From: Trichococcus paludicola
Lineage (GTDB): Bacteria; Bacillota; Bacilli; Lactobacillales; Aerococcaceae
Direction of reading: 5' to 3'
DNA: 64,000 nucleotides
Assembly (NCBI RefSeq): GCF_003052295.1
Contig: NZ_QBLC01000003.1
Coordinates: 248,001-312,000 of the forward strand
Translations under genes and position numbers: made by a program
Shown here: positions 17,025 through 26,081 of the stretch, in pieces
How the letters are laid out: every line of letters begins with the position of its first letter
Numbering within the stretch: position 1 is the first letter of the stretch
Notes under the pieces: generated by a model
Told to the model about the DNA's origin: nothing
What the model saw: the letters and a program-made list of their open reading frames with translations, nothing else
Database searches by the model: none

Positions 17025-18500
17025 ATGAGTGTATCCAACAGTTTAAATTTTTTGGGATCCTATTCAGGGATCACTTCTGAAACAATCGATTCCTTGATTG
17101 CCGCGCAATCCGGTAAATTGACCCAATACAATAACCAAAAAGAAACATTGACCAAAGAAAAAACAGCCTGGTCGGATATCCAAACCAGATTAACGAACTT
17201 GAATACAAAAATGGATGCATTGATGGATCCAAAAAGCTTTTTTTCGAAAAAAACTACGAGTTCCGATGAAACAAAACTCGCGGTGACTGCCGCAACAAAC
17301 GCCGTACCTGGCGATTATACGATTGCGATAGAAAGACGGGCGACCGCTTCCCAGCTGCTATCGGGAGAAATCCTGACGACAGGGCAAACCTCGACCTCGG
17401 CTTTGGGATTTGAAGGCACTTTTAAGCTGGCAAGTCAGGATACGAGTGAAATTGGCTCAAGTAGTCCAACGACATTGAAACAAGCGGATATTACCGTTAC
17501 CAGTACAGATACCTTGAAGGACATCATTATCAAGATCAACGCAACAACGAAAGATAGTGGTATTTCCGCCACCATCATCGATGGACGCTTGTCGCTTACC
17601 GATGCGCAGATGGGCGATCGCACGATTTCGGCGACAAGCACAACCGATTTGGCTGATAAACTGGCCTTAAACCCTGCCGCGCCCGGTGCCGCTAAAGCCA
17701 CATTAGCAACCGGAAACACAGCCAAAATTATCGTTAACAACATGATTACGTTGGAACGGAATACCAATACCATCACGGACGCGATCGAAGGCATGACGCT
17801 CAATCTGAAAGGGACCACTTCTGGCTCTTCAGTATCCGTATCTGTTGCGGATGACACCGACAATACCCTGAAGGTCGTAAAGGATTTCGTCGAGCAATAC
17901 AACTCGACAGTGAGCTTCATCACCGAAAAACTGTCGGTCGGAAATCCTACTTCAACAACTAACGTGTCGGGAGCACTTAGCGGTGACAGCACATTGATGC
18001 GTCTGCAATCCAGCCTGAGACAAATGCTGACCGGTGGGGTGGCAATCCAAAAAATAAATCCTACCGACCCGAACGAAACACAAAAATACGATTTTATCGG
18101 TTCTCTCGGCATTTCTGTCGATCGTTTCGGCAAAGCCAGCATCGATGAAACCAAACTGAAGGAAGTCATCACTAAGGAACCTGATCGGGTTGCCGGCTTC
18201 TTCAGCAGAAGTATTACGGTCGACGGGACCAGTGAAAAGAAAAAAGTTGGTTTGGCGGAAAAATTGCAGACTGTAGTAAACAGCTTTGTGGATTCCAAAG
18301 ATGGCATGATCACCGCCAAAAATAAGACTTACGATAAAGCGATGGATGACATCGCCAAGAAAATTGAAGCATTCAATGTACGGATGGAAGCGCAGCGAGC
18401 GCGCTACGTCAAGACCTTTACGGCTTTGGACACGGCGATGATGCAAGCAGAGTCGCAGATGTCCTACTTATCCAGCCAGTTGACGAGTTCCAATGACTAA
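17025..18500 (+). CDS. fliD: FliD filament cap protein
   Basis: The capping protein (hook-associated protein 2, 491 residues) that assembles flagellin at the filament tip. The N-terminus has the FliD pattern (SGITSETIDSLIAAQ, followed by a coiled segment), and the C-terminus ends in the FliD helix (RMEAQRARYVKTFTALDTAMMQAESQMSYLSSQL). The middle includes a typical LGISVDRFGKASIDETKL segment. The leader 16927-17024 contains no promoter I can name with confidence. Confidence 0.95.
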   Translation: MSVSNSLNFLGSYSGITSETIDSLIAAQSGKLTQYNNQKETLTKEKTAWSDIQTRLTNLNTKMDALMDPKSFFSKKTTSSDETKLAVTAATNAVPGDYTIAIERRATASQLLSGEILTTGQTSTSALGFEGTFKLASQDTSEIGSSSPTTLKQADITVTSTDTLKDIIIKINATTKDSGISATIIDGRLSLTDAQMGDRTISATSTTDLADKLALNPAAPGAAKATLATGNTAKIIVNNMITLERNTNTITDAIEGMTLNLKGTTSGSSVSVSVADDTDNTLKVVKDFVEQYNSTVSFITEKLSVGNPTSTTNVSGALSGDSTLMRLQSSLRQMLTGGVAIQKINPTDPNETQKYDFIGSLGISVDRFGKASIDETKLKEVITKEPDRVAGFFSRSITVDGTSEKKKVGLAEKLQTVVNSFVDSKDGMITAKNKTYDKAMDDIAKKIEAFNVRMEAQRARYVKTFTALDTAMMQAESQMSYLSSQLTSSND

Positions 18501-18531
18501 TGATCACGGAGGAAAGAAGGTGTCGTGAAAG

Positions 18532-18885
18532 ATGCAGGACGCAGATTTCGCTAAGCAAAGATTGGATATTTTACTGGAAATGAAACAATTATTTGATTCA
18601 TGGGACGGCACAGCGACACACGGAATCAAAGTGATCGAAAAAAATAAAGAACATATTGCTTCTCTGCAAATATTTGATAGCTTTGAAGACGTAAGTCCAT
18701 TTTCCAAACCGGAAAATGAATTACTCATCAAGGTTATTCAAAAACAGAAATTAGTGATGTATACTTTAAGGAACAGTAAAGAAGAATTGCTTCAGAAAGC
18801 AAAAAAAGTGAATCAAAAAAGCCGCATCATCGAAAGCTACATAAACATGAAGAAAACGCCGGTTTTTGTTGATAGAGGCATGTGA
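18532..18885 (+). CDS. FliT-like small helical protein between fliD and fliS
   Basis: A 117-residue, highly charged, helical protein. I do not recognise a motif. Its position between fliD and fliS matches fliT, the FliD export chaperone, in many flagellar operons, and size and composition fit. It begins MQDADFAKQRLDILLEMKQL and ends with a Lys-rich tail (QKAKKVNQKSRIIESYIN). The start has AAGAAGG upstream. The call rests mainly on context. Confidence 0.55.
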   Translation: MQDADFAKQRLDILLEMKQLFDSWDGTATHGIKVIEKNKEHIASLQIFDSFEDVSPFSKPENELLIKVIQKQKLVMYTLRNSKEELLQKAKKVNQKSRIIESYINMKKTPVFVDRGM

Positions 18886-18898
18886 ATGGGAGAGAAAA

Positions 18899-19261
18899 AT
18901 GTATAACCGAAATAAGCAGAATGTTTATCTACAGAATCAAGTCATGACGGCAACGCCAAAGAAATTGATCATCCTGCTTTATGATGGCTGCATCAAGTTC
19001 ATGAACTTGGCGGAACGGGCGATCCTGGACAAGAAAATGGAGGATGCGCATATCAATCTGATCAAGGCCCAGAACATCGTTATGGAACTCAAGGGGACAT
19101 TGAATTTTGAAGACGGGGCAGCAATCGCTGAGGAACTTGATACGATCTATGGCCATCTCCACGCAGCACTGATAAAAGCGAACATCGACAAAGATGCGGA
19201 GCAAGTGAAAAAATGTTGCAGTATCATGCAGAATTTGAGAGCATCGTGGGTTGAAGTTTAA
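18899..19261 (+). CDS. fliS: FliS flagellin export chaperone
   Basis: A 120-residue helical chaperone that binds the C-terminus of flagellin and prevents early polymerisation. It has the conserved features YLQNQVMTATPKKLIILLYDGCIKFMNLAERAI and a helical C-terminal half. ATG 18899 follows GGGAGAG and gives the typical N-terminus MYNRNKQNVY. A terminator follows closely. Confidence 0.94.
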   Translation: MYNRNKQNVYLQNQVMTATPKKLIILLYDGCIKFMNLAERAILDKKMEDAHINLIKAQNIVMELKGTLNFEDGAAIAEELDTIYGHLHAALIKANIDKDAEQVKKCCSIMQNLRASWVEV

Positions 19262-19275
19262 TTAAAAATGATTGT

Positions 19276-19312
19276 AATAGAGTATGCATCGCGCATGCTC
19301 TATTTTTTTGGG
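19276..19312 (+). terminator. Terminator after fliS
   Basis: A 12-bp stem pairs 19276-19287 with 19293-19304 (one G-T pair, 5-nt loop), followed by seven T residues. Confidence 0.9.
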
Positions 19313-19482
19313 TGCGCCCGGCAGAAGGATAAGCTGGTTTCACCTTCTTGTCTTCATAGTCCTATACGACTAATTGGATTGAATTGTATTTTTCTTCTTT
19401 ATAATTTAGTTAACAAACAGTCTGTATTTGAAACCGTTATTTTTGAGTTGAATTTCACACTTTTTTCATGTAGTGTATCCAT

Positions 19483-19549
19483 AGAGAGAACCCCAATCTG
19501 ACATGGTTGTGTTGTGGTGACTTAATCATGTCAGATTGGGGTTCTTTTT
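19483..19549 (+). ncRNA. strong isolated hairpin between fliS and flgB: terminator or small RNA
   Basis: A perfect 19-bp inverted repeat (19487-19505 with 19527-19545), extendable by G-U and A-U pairs on both sides, ends in a short T run. It lies about 180 bp beyond the fliS terminator and about 140 bp before flgB. Upstream is a possible promoter: TTGAAT (19448-19453), 17 bp, then TAGTGT, which is a poor -10. It could terminate a short transcript, act as a stand-alone hairpin RNA, or serve as a boundary. The rest of 19313-19482 is A+T-rich and I see no gene in it. Confidence 0.45.
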
Positions 19550-19596
19550 GTATGCCCACTATCCTTTCAGAAAATAGTAGCAATTATATTTTATAC

Positions 19597-19628
19597 TTGC
19601 AAAGTGAATGTGGTGTATAATGTATAAG
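19597..19628 (+). promoter_or_regulatory. candidate sigma-A promoter region of the flgB operon
   Basis: TATAAT (19616-19621) lies 68 bp upstream of flgB and overlaps a second TATAAG (19623-19628). The nearest -35-like TTGCAA (19597-19602) is 13 or 20 bp away, neither ideal. No FliA-type element is seen here, which fits an early (class II) operon. Confidence 0.35.
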
Positions 19629-19688
19629 CTTGATGAAATTTGTGTGACTAAAGTGTGAACAAAACGGTACATAGAGCGGGGATAATGA

Positions 19689-20069
19689 ATGAATGACATA
19701 AATTATAACTTGCTGAGAAATGCATTAAATGCATCCTCTATGCGGCAAGAGATTATTTCGAGTAACATCTCGAATGTTAACACAGACAATTATAAAGTGG
19801 GGCAAGTTCAATTTGAATCGCTTTTAAGTCAATCAAACAATAGTTTGGAAATGGAACAAACGAACGATTTGCATATTGGGTTCGACGATTTGACCCAAAT
19901 TGATCCGGTGGTGACAAAAAGGACGGATACTGCTGTCAAAGAGAACGGAAACAATGTGGATATTGATATGGAGATGGCGAACCAAGCTCAAAACAGTTTG
20001 TACTACAACGCGCTTGTAACGCAGATGAATGCAAAGTTGGGCCTTCTGAATACTGCTATATCCAGTTGA
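19689..20069 (+). CDS. flgB: FlgB proximal rod protein
   Basis: A rod component of the basal body (126 residues). It shows the rod signature near the N-terminus (NALNASSMRQEIISSNISNVNTDNYKVGQVQFESLL) and a C-terminal helix (QNSLYYNALVTQMNAKLGLLNTAI). It is the first gene of the large hook-basal body operon that runs to flgG. The start follows a GCGGGG site. Confidence 0.95.
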   Translation: MNDINYNLLRNALNASSMRQEIISSNISNVNTDNYKVGQVQFESLLSQSNNSLEMEQTNDLHIGFDDLTQIDPVVTKRTDTAVKENGNNVDIDMEMANQAQNSLYYNALVTQMNAKLGLLNTAISS

Positions 20070-20094
20070 TAAATGAAAGGGGTTAAAAGAACGA

Positions 20095-20529
20095 ATGTCT
20101 ATTTTTGATTCGTTGCACATCAACTCAAGCGGCCTTAGTCTGGAACGATTGAAGTTGGATGTCATATCCACGAACATAGCGAATGTCAATACGACTCGAA
20201 CGGAGGAAGGCGGTCCGTATTTGAAGAAGTCGGTTTCTTTCGAGGAGAGCATGAAAAGGACAACGACTCCCGGTCTTAACGGTTCGACAGAAAAGAGCTT
20301 CGGCGTGCGCCCAACTGCAATCGATTCAGATGAAACGGCAGTCATCAGGGAGTACGACCCGACACATATAGACGCAGATGAAAATGGATACGTCATCAAA
20401 CCGAATGTGAATATGGCAGACGAGATGGTGGACATGATGCTGACGATGCGTACTTACGAAGCGAATGCTACTGCTTTGGAAGCAAGTAAAGACATGCTGA
20501 AGCGAGCGCTGCAAATTTCAGCTGATTAA
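20095..20529 (+). CDS. flgC: FlgC proximal rod protein
   Basis: A rod component of 144 residues. It has the N-terminal pattern SLHINSSGLSLERLKLDVISTNIANVNTTRTEEGGPY and the C-terminal helix MVDMMLTMRTYEANATALEASKDMLKRALQI. AAAGGGG precedes the ATG. It follows flgB in the standard flgB-flgC-fliE order. Confidence 0.96.
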   Translation: MSIFDSLHINSSGLSLERLKLDVISTNIANVNTTRTEEGGPYLKKSVSFEESMKRTTTPGLNGSTEKSFGVRPTAIDSDETAVIREYDPTHIDADENGYVIKPNVNMADEMVDMMLTMRTYEANATALEASKDMLKRALQISAD

Positions 20530-20556
20530 TCAATAAATGAATGAATGGAGTGTCAC

Positions 20557-20889
20557 ATGGCTATCAGTTTACCAATATATAATTTAGGCAGCAGTCCCAC
20601 CATCAGCAATCTTACATCTGAAATCAGCTCGTTAAGTGGAACGACGGGCATTCAGAACCAGAGCGATCCAGCATCGTTTGATAATCTTCTCGGAAAATCG
20701 ATGACACTGCTGAATGAAACACAGAATGCCTCCGATGCTGCAACGCAAAGTCTGATCATGGGAAACAGTGAAAACCTACATGATGTCATGATAAAGGCTA
20801 CTGAAGCGCAGTTGGCTCTTGATTTGGCAGTACAGGTCAGAAATAAAAGTTTGGAAGCTTTCAATGAAATCAAAAATATGCAATTTTAA
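20557..20889 (+). CDS. fliE: FliE rod-MS ring junction protein
   Basis: A small basal-body protein (110 residues) that links the MS ring to the rod and is the first rod substrate exported. The C-terminal half is typical (LIMGNSENLHDVMIKATEAQLALDLAVQVRNKSLEAFNEIKNM). I chose ATG 20557 (MAISLPIYN) because GGAG lies 6 bp before it. The upstream in-frame ATG 20545 overlaps that site. Confidence 0.93.
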   Translation: MAISLPIYNLGSSPTISNLTSEISSLSGTTGIQNQSDPASFDNLLGKSMTLLNETQNASDAATQSLIMGNSENLHDVMIKATEAQLALDLAVQVRNKSLEAFNEIKNMQF

Positions 20890-20913
20890 TGATAAGCAAG
20901 GGGAATAAGCAAC

Positions 20914-22479
20914 ATGAATCAATTGAAGAGCACAATGGGGGCGATTCGAGAAGGATGGCTTGGTCTCAGCACTCCAAAGAAAGCAGGGCTGATCACAGCG
21001 CTCCTTTCAATCTTTCTTCTTGTTTCAGGACTCTCTTATTATTCCCAACGCGTGGAATACACAACTTTATTTTCCGGCTTGGAAGAGGCAGATGCAGGCA
21101 TAATCGTAAATGATCTGGAAGCAAAAGCGATCTCTTATAAGCTTGAGGATAACGGGAGAACGATTCTGATCGATGACACACAACTTGATAAATATCGGAT
21201 TCAACTGGCTGTCGATGGGATGATGCCGGAGACCTCGACAGGTTTCGAAATTTTTGATGAGACGAGCATGATGGCTACGGACGAGGACCGCAACATCATG
21301 TACCAACGGGCTGTGACAGGGGAATTGGAACGTGCCATCACCTCTCTCCAATCTGTTGAGTCAGCCAAAGTCATCTTATCCATTCCGGAAGGAAGCGTCT
21401 TTGGGACGGAACAACCGGAAGCCAGTGCATCCGTTGTGATCGCGACGAAGGGAAATCAACAGTTGTCTTCTGCCACGATTCAAGGGGTAGTTTCCTTGGT
21501 GTCTGGTGCGGTGGAAAATTTGCCGGCCAACAACATCAAAATCGTCGACAAAAGCGGGAATGTCTTAGGAAATGTAGCATTAGCTGGTGCGGATGAGTAT
21601 TCTCCTGAGCTGGTGAGCCGCTACAGCGCAATCGTGAGCAGCTACGAACAGCAACTGCAACAGAAATTGCTGGCAGCACTCGCGCCAATCTATGGAATGG
21701 ATAATCTCTCCATTGCTTTGACTGCCGAGATGGATTTTGATTCCTTGGAACAGGAAATTGTCGATTATGGAGATGCAGCGATCCGAAGCCAGAATGTTGC
21801 AGCTACCGGTGGAACCGTCGATGTGAATGAAGCGGCAGGTGAGACCGCAAATGATAACACGATAAACGAAGTCATCTCGGAAGAAGACGGTGGACAGTCA
21901 TCCTACGAACAGACAATCAATAATGAGTTGGATTCGACAACCACTGTCCGGGTAAGTGCCCCTGGAACGATAAAAAGGGTAACAGCGACTGTCATCTACA
22001 ATGGCACTTTGAGCAATGAACAAAAGATTCAACTTGATAATATCACAAAAGCAACGATCGGATTTGATGCAGGACGGAATGATAGGGTCGAAATCGAAGG
22101 AATTCCATTTATTGCGCCGGAAGATCCAGCAGAATCGATTGTCGACAATCAGACGAGCTTTGCCTTTTACCTAAAAGAATATGGCTTGTATATTGCGGCG
22201 GGCATAGGCGGACTGTTGATTTTGTCTCTGATCGCTTTCTTTTTCCGCAACAGCAAGGAAAAGAAATATCGCGCGTTTGATGAGGAAATGGCTAATGCAA
22301 CACGCGTTGTAGAGGAGAAAAATATTCCTCAACCACCTTCTGTGAACAATCAAGAGGATGATTTGTTTGATTTTACTCAAAATCCTAAGTTCCAGAGGGA
22401 TGCAAAAATGAAGGTTTATGCGAAAGAGAATCCGGAAATGGTCGCGGATATGATAAAAATATGGATGAAAGATAAGTAG
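20914..22479 (+). CDS. fliF: FliF MS-ring protein
   Basis: The membrane ring that houses the export gate (521 residues). Two membrane helices flank the periplasm-equivalent region: LITALLSIFLLVSGLSYY near residue 30 and LYIAAGIGGLLILSLIAFFF near residue 430. The ring-building region contains TLFSGLEEADAGIIVNDLEAKAI and YQRAVTGELERAI. The acidic C-terminus that binds FliG is present. The first ATG is preceded by AAGGGGA. Confidence 0.97.
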   Translation: MNQLKSTMGAIREGWLGLSTPKKAGLITALLSIFLLVSGLSYYSQRVEYTTLFSGLEEADAGIIVNDLEAKAISYKLEDNGRTILIDDTQLDKYRIQLAVDGMMPETSTGFEIFDETSMMATDEDRNIMYQRAVTGELERAITSLQSVESAKVILSIPEGSVFGTEQPEASASVVIATKGNQQLSSATIQGVVSLVSGAVENLPANNIKIVDKSGNVLGNVALAGADEYSPELVSRYSAIVSSYEQQLQQKLLAALAPIYGMDNLSIALTAEMDFDSLEQEIVDYGDAAIRSQNVAATGGTVDVNEAAGETANDNTINEVISEEDGGQSSYEQTINNELDSTTTVRVSAPGTIKRVTATVIYNGTLSNEQKIQLDNITKATIGFDAGRNDRVEIEGIPFIAPEDPAESIVDNQTSFAFYLKEYGLYIAAGIGGLLILSLIAFFFRNSKEKKYRAFDEEMANATRVVEEKNIPQPPSVNNQEDDLFDFTQNPKFQRDAKMKVYAKENPEMVADMIKIWMKDK

Positions 22480-22490
22480 GTGTTATATAA

Positions 22491-23495
22491 GTGAGCGATG
22501 TAGCTGGAATCAAGAAGGCAGCAATTTTGCTTATCTCATTAGGAACAGAAACCTCTGCAGAAATAATGCGGCAACTGCCTGAAAGTTATATTCAAAAAAT
22601 AAGCTATGAGATAGCAAACATTGATTATGTCAATCCAGATGAAGTAGACGAAATCGCTACAGAGTTTTTGGAAATGGCGCAAGCGAGAGAATATGTCTTG
22701 GATGGCGGGGTAGAGTATGCCCGCAACTTGTTGAATATGGCATTGGGTGCGCAGCGAGCAAAAGAAGTCATTGACATGCTGAATCAGATCCAATTACGGG
22801 AACGTCCTTTTGATATAGCCAGAAAAGCCGATCCGCAGCAGTTGACGAATTTGCTCCTGCACGAGCAGCCTCAGACAGTAGCGTTGATCCTTTGTTACAT
22901 GCAGCCGGATAAAGCGGCGATGATTCTGTCCCAGTTTTCTATAGAAAAACAAGCAGAGATTGCGGAAAGAATCGGAACGATCACGCGCACAACGCCTGCA
23001 GTAATAGAAAAAATCGAAAGAGTGATCGAGACAAAATTCTCGAGCTTTGTGGATAACGAAACGGAGTCAGTGGGAGGAGTCCATACGCTGGTTGAAATCC
23101 TCAACTCTGTAGGGCGTAGCACGGAGAAAAACATCATCTCGATGCTGGAGGAGAAACAACCTGAATTGGCTGATGAAGTCAAAGCCAATCTGTTTACGTT
23201 CGAAGATATTGTCGGCTTGGAACGTGGAGATGTTCAAAAAGTTCTGCGTGAAGTGGATAATGACCAATTGGCATTGGCGCTTAAAGGCGTATCTGAAGAC
23301 ATCAAGCAATTTATTTTCCAAAATCTGTCCAGTCGTGCCGTCGAAACGCTGCAGGAAGAGTTGCAGTTTATGGGGCCGGCGCGCTTATCTGCTGTAGAAG
23401 AAGCACAGCAGAAAGTCGTGGCAGTCATCAGAAGGCTGGATGAAGTCGGCGAGATATACTTAAGAAGAGGTGAACAAGATGCCGTCATCTCATAA
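22491..23495 (+). CDS. fliG: FliG motor switch protein
   Basis: The C-ring protein that contacts the MotA stator and generates torque (334 residues). The N-terminus (GIKKAAILLISLGTETSAEIMRQL) binds FliF. The middle has the EHPQ-like motif as LLHEQPQTVALIL. The C-terminal torque helix includes the charged run FTFEDIVGLERGDVQKVLREVD. The start is GTG. Its 3' end overlaps fliH by 17 bp. Confidence 0.97.
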   Translation: MSDVAGIKKAAILLISLGTETSAEIMRQLPESYIQKISYEIANIDYVNPDEVDEIATEFLEMAQAREYVLDGGVEYARNLLNMALGAQRAKEVIDMLNQIQLRERPFDIARKADPQQLTNLLLHEQPQTVALILCYMQPDKAAMILSQFSIEKQAEIAERIGTITRTTPAVIEKIERVIETKFSSFVDNETESVGGVHTLVEILNSVGRSTEKNIISMLEEKQPELADEVKANLFTFEDIVGLERGDVQKVLREVDNDQLALALKGVSEDIKQFIFQNLSSRAVETLQEELQFMGPARLSAVEEAQQKVVAVIRRLDEVGEIYLRRGEQDAVIS

Positions 23496-24279
23496 CATCA
23501 TTAAGTCGCACCAATGGAAGTCGGATGAAACGACTTCAGATATCGATACAAAATTATCCTTGAGCCAAAAAGCGGCATTGCTTTCCGCCAACAAAAAAGG
23601 GATGAATGAAAACCGACAAGCCGATACCGCCACCCCTTTCGCTGCTCAAGCCGATCAGATCGGACAGCTTTTGCTGGAGGCCCAGGAAGAACGACAAAGT
23701 GTCATTGCCCAAGCCGTTGAAGAAGCAGACCGCATCAAGCAGAAGGCAAACGAAGAAGGATTGCTGCAAGGGAAAGAAATGGGCATGCAAGAAGGTTTTC
23801 TAGCCGGCTATGAAAAAGGTCGGCTAGAGGGATTAGCGACAGTTTCCAAAATCCGGGTAAGCCTGCTGAATCAACTGAAAGAAACCGATACACTTGTATC
23901 GGCCTATTATAAAGATAATAAAGAGGCGATCATTGATCTGGCTGCGCAGATGGCAGAACAAATCGTGCACCATTCCATTGATAGGACGGATGAAAAAATC
24001 ATGCTTCTGCTCAATCCAATCCTAAAAAGAATGGAAAAAAACGAGCCATTCATTACGATTACAGTGCGTCCGGAAGATACTGGAATGGTCAAATCAAAAG
24101 TAACCGAACACGAAGCGGATGAATTTACAGCGCGTTATATCGTGTTGAGCGATGACACGTTGGAAAAGAATGGCTGTATCATAGAGTGCAGCCGTTCCAT
24201 CATCGATTTGCAGATAAAGAAACAATTGGCTGCGATTGTCGCAGATTTGAATGTTCTGGGAGACAATAGCCATGTTTGA
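23479..24279 (+). CDS. fliH: FliH export ATPase regulator
   Basis: A stator-like partner of the ATPase FliI (266 residues). It has a charged N-terminus, a long coiled segment with glycine-spaced repeats typical of FliH (NEEGLLQGKEMGMQEGFLAGYEKGRLEG), and a C-terminal domain related to the F-ATPase delta subunit (DLAAQMAEQIVHHSI). ATG 23479 follows AAGAGGTGA; GTG 23470 lies inside that site. It overlaps fliG upstream and fliI downstream. Confidence 0.92.
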   Translation: MPSSHNIIKSHQWKSDETTSDIDTKLSLSQKAALLSANKKGMNENRQADTATPFAAQADQIGQLLLEAQEERQSVIAQAVEEADRIKQKANEEGLLQGKEMGMQEGFLAGYEKGRLEGLATVSKIRVSLLNQLKETDTLVSAYYKDNKEAIIDLAAQMAEQIVHHSIDRTDEKIMLLLNPILKRMEKNEPFITITVRPEDTGMVKSKVTEHEADEFTARYIVLSDDTLEKNGCIIECSRSIIDLQIKKQLAAIVADLNVLGDNSHV

Positions 24280-25582
24280 AATTCCTTTTGAAACCTATCA
24301 TAAACAAATCAGAGGAAAAAAATTCTATCTAAAGATGGGTAAGGTGAGTCAAGTCACCGGAATCATCATCCGAGTAGAGGGTCTGGACGCCTTTATTGGT
24401 GAAGTTTGCGAGATTCAGATCAGGTCGACCGGAAGCACAGTCCTAAGCGAAGTAGTCGGCTTTGTGGATGCAACAGTGTTGCTGATGCCGCTTGATGAAA
24501 TCGATGGAATAGGACCGGGCTGTTTGGTGCGTCCGACCGGAAAGACGTTGCAGATTGAGGTCAGTGATGAGCTGCTGGGCACCACACTGGATGGTCTGGG
24601 AAGACCGATGGACCAATCAAAGCAACTGAATGGTGTTCCGTTTAAAGTGAACAGAAGCGCACCAGATCCATTCAGACGCAACAAAATAGAGCAGGTCATA
24701 CCTACCGGAATCAAAGCGATCGATGGGCTGCTTACAATCGGTGAGGGACAGCGTGTGGGTATTTTTGCGGGTAGTGGGGTCGGGAAAAGTACCCTGTTAG
24801 GGATGATCGCACGATACTGCGAAGCGGACGTCATTGTGATTGGTCTCATCGGAGAGCGTGGACGTGAAGTGTTGGAATTCATCGAAAAGGATTTGGGTGA
24901 AGAAGGCTACCGTAAATCCGTGGTCGTCTGTGCTACTTCAGACTCTCCGCCGTTGGTCCGGCTAAAGGGTGCGTATGTTGCCACTGCGATAGCAGAGTAT
25001 TACAGGGATCAAGGGAAAAAAGTGATTTTGATGATGGACTCCGTGACACGTGTCGCAATGGCACAAAGGGAAATCGGATTGGCTACAGGGGAACCGCCCA
25101 CCTCGAAAGGGTATACGCCGTCAGTGTTCACCGTCCTTCCGAAATTATTGGAGCGAAGCGGCATGTCCGAACATGGTTCGATCACTGCCTTCTACACCGT
25201 CTTGGTTGAAGGAGATGACATGAACGAGCCCATCGCAGATGCGGTCCGAGGAATTTTGGACGGACACATCATCCTTTCAAGGAAAATTGCCGCAGAGAAT
25301 CAATATCCGGCAATCGATGTTCAAAATAGTGTGAGTCGTTTGATGAAAGATATTGTTCCGGAATCCCACAGCCGTGCAGCCGGAATGCTGAAAGAGAATA
25401 TGGCCATTTATGCAGAAGCGAAAGACTTGATCGATGTAGGTGCCTATCGGAAAGGGAGCAGCCCTGAAATTGATCGGGCTATTTTGGTTGCGCCTATCAT
25501 CAAAAACTTCTTGAAACAGCGTGTGGATGAACCGCATTCTCATGATGAAATTGTGGCTACTTTACAAAATTTGTTTAAATGA
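24272..25582 (+). CDS. fliI: FliI flagellar export ATPase
   Basis: The ATPase of the flagellar type III secretion system, related to F1-beta (436 residues). Walker A is FAGSGVGKST near residue 166. Walker B is KKVILMMDSVTRVAMAQREI. The segment GLATGEPPTSKGYTPSVF is characteristic of FliI. ATG 24272 follows GGGAG at 8 bp. The in-frame ATG 24251 lacks a site and would extend the overlap with fliH. Confidence 0.97.
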   Translation: MFEIPFETYHKQIRGKKFYLKMGKVSQVTGIIIRVEGLDAFIGEVCEIQIRSTGSTVLSEVVGFVDATVLLMPLDEIDGIGPGCLVRPTGKTLQIEVSDELLGTTLDGLGRPMDQSKQLNGVPFKVNRSAPDPFRRNKIEQVIPTGIKAIDGLLTIGEGQRVGIFAGSGVGKSTLLGMIARYCEADVIVIGLIGERGREVLEFIEKDLGEEGYRKSVVVCATSDSPPLVRLKGAYVATAIAEYYRDQGKKVILMMDSVTRVAMAQREIGLATGEPPTSKGYTPSVFTVLPKLLERSGMSEHGSITAFYTVLVEGDDMNEPIADAVRGILDGHIILSRKIAAENQYPAIDVQNSVSRLMKDIVPESHSRAAGMLKENMAIYAEAKDLIDVGAYRKGSSPEIDRAILVAPIIKNFLKQRVDEPHSHDEIVATLQNLFK

Positions 25583-25605
25583 TCAGAAAATCAAGGTGAT
25601 ATCAG

Positions 25606-26040
25606 GTGAAAAAACATAAGTTCTCAATGGAAAAAATTCTGGAGTGGCGAATCACAGAAGAAGAGAACGCAAGGAAATCCGTTCTCCATGCCCAAAATCA
25701 GATGCAGCAGCAGCAACAGCAACTCAGGCATCTGGTTAATGAAAATACGAAATTGAAACATGAACAAATGAAGTTGACGGAGATACATACTTTAAGATAT
25801 AACCATCACCTCAAAGGTCTGATCGACGAAAAAATAGTCATTCAAAAAAATGCTATCGATCAAGCGCAAAGTGACATGGAGCAGCTTCAAGAAGCGTTGC
25901 TACAAGCACACAAAGACCGCAAAATAATGGAAAAATTAAAAGAACGCGAAAGTGTGCAGGTGCTTGCGCAAGTAAAAAGTGAAGAACAAAAGGAGCTTGA
26001 CGAAATCGCTACCCTACAGTATAAAAAAAGTTACTTTTAA
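25606..26040 (+). CDS. fliJ: FliJ export chaperone
   Basis: A coiled-coil protein (144 residues) that sits in the FliI ring and escorts substrates. The N-terminus (KKHKFSMEKILEWRITEEENARKSV) and a Gln-rich heptad region (QNQMQQQQQQLRHL) fit FliJ. It starts at GTG and follows fliI by 23 bp. Identification rests on coiled-coil character and gene order. Confidence 0.88.
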   Translation: MKKHKFSMEKILEWRITEEENARKSVLHAQNQMQQQQQQLRHLVNENTKLKHEQMKLTEIHTLRYNHHLKGLIDEKIVIQKNAIDQAQSDMEQLQEALLQAHKDRKIMEKLKERESVQVLAQVKSEEQKELDEIATLQYKKSYF

Positions 26041-26081
26041 GTCGATATAGTATAGGGTGGGTATCGAAAGGAGGTGAAAAA

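Noticed and set aside
17435-18319. A 294-codon open frame on the minus strand inside fliD
   Set aside because: It is fully antisense to a clear fliD gene, with the Ser/Val-rich composition expected of a shadow frame.
19268-19501. A 77-codon open frame between fliS and flgB
   Set aside because: It runs through the fliS terminator and ends in the second hairpin, with no ribosome site.
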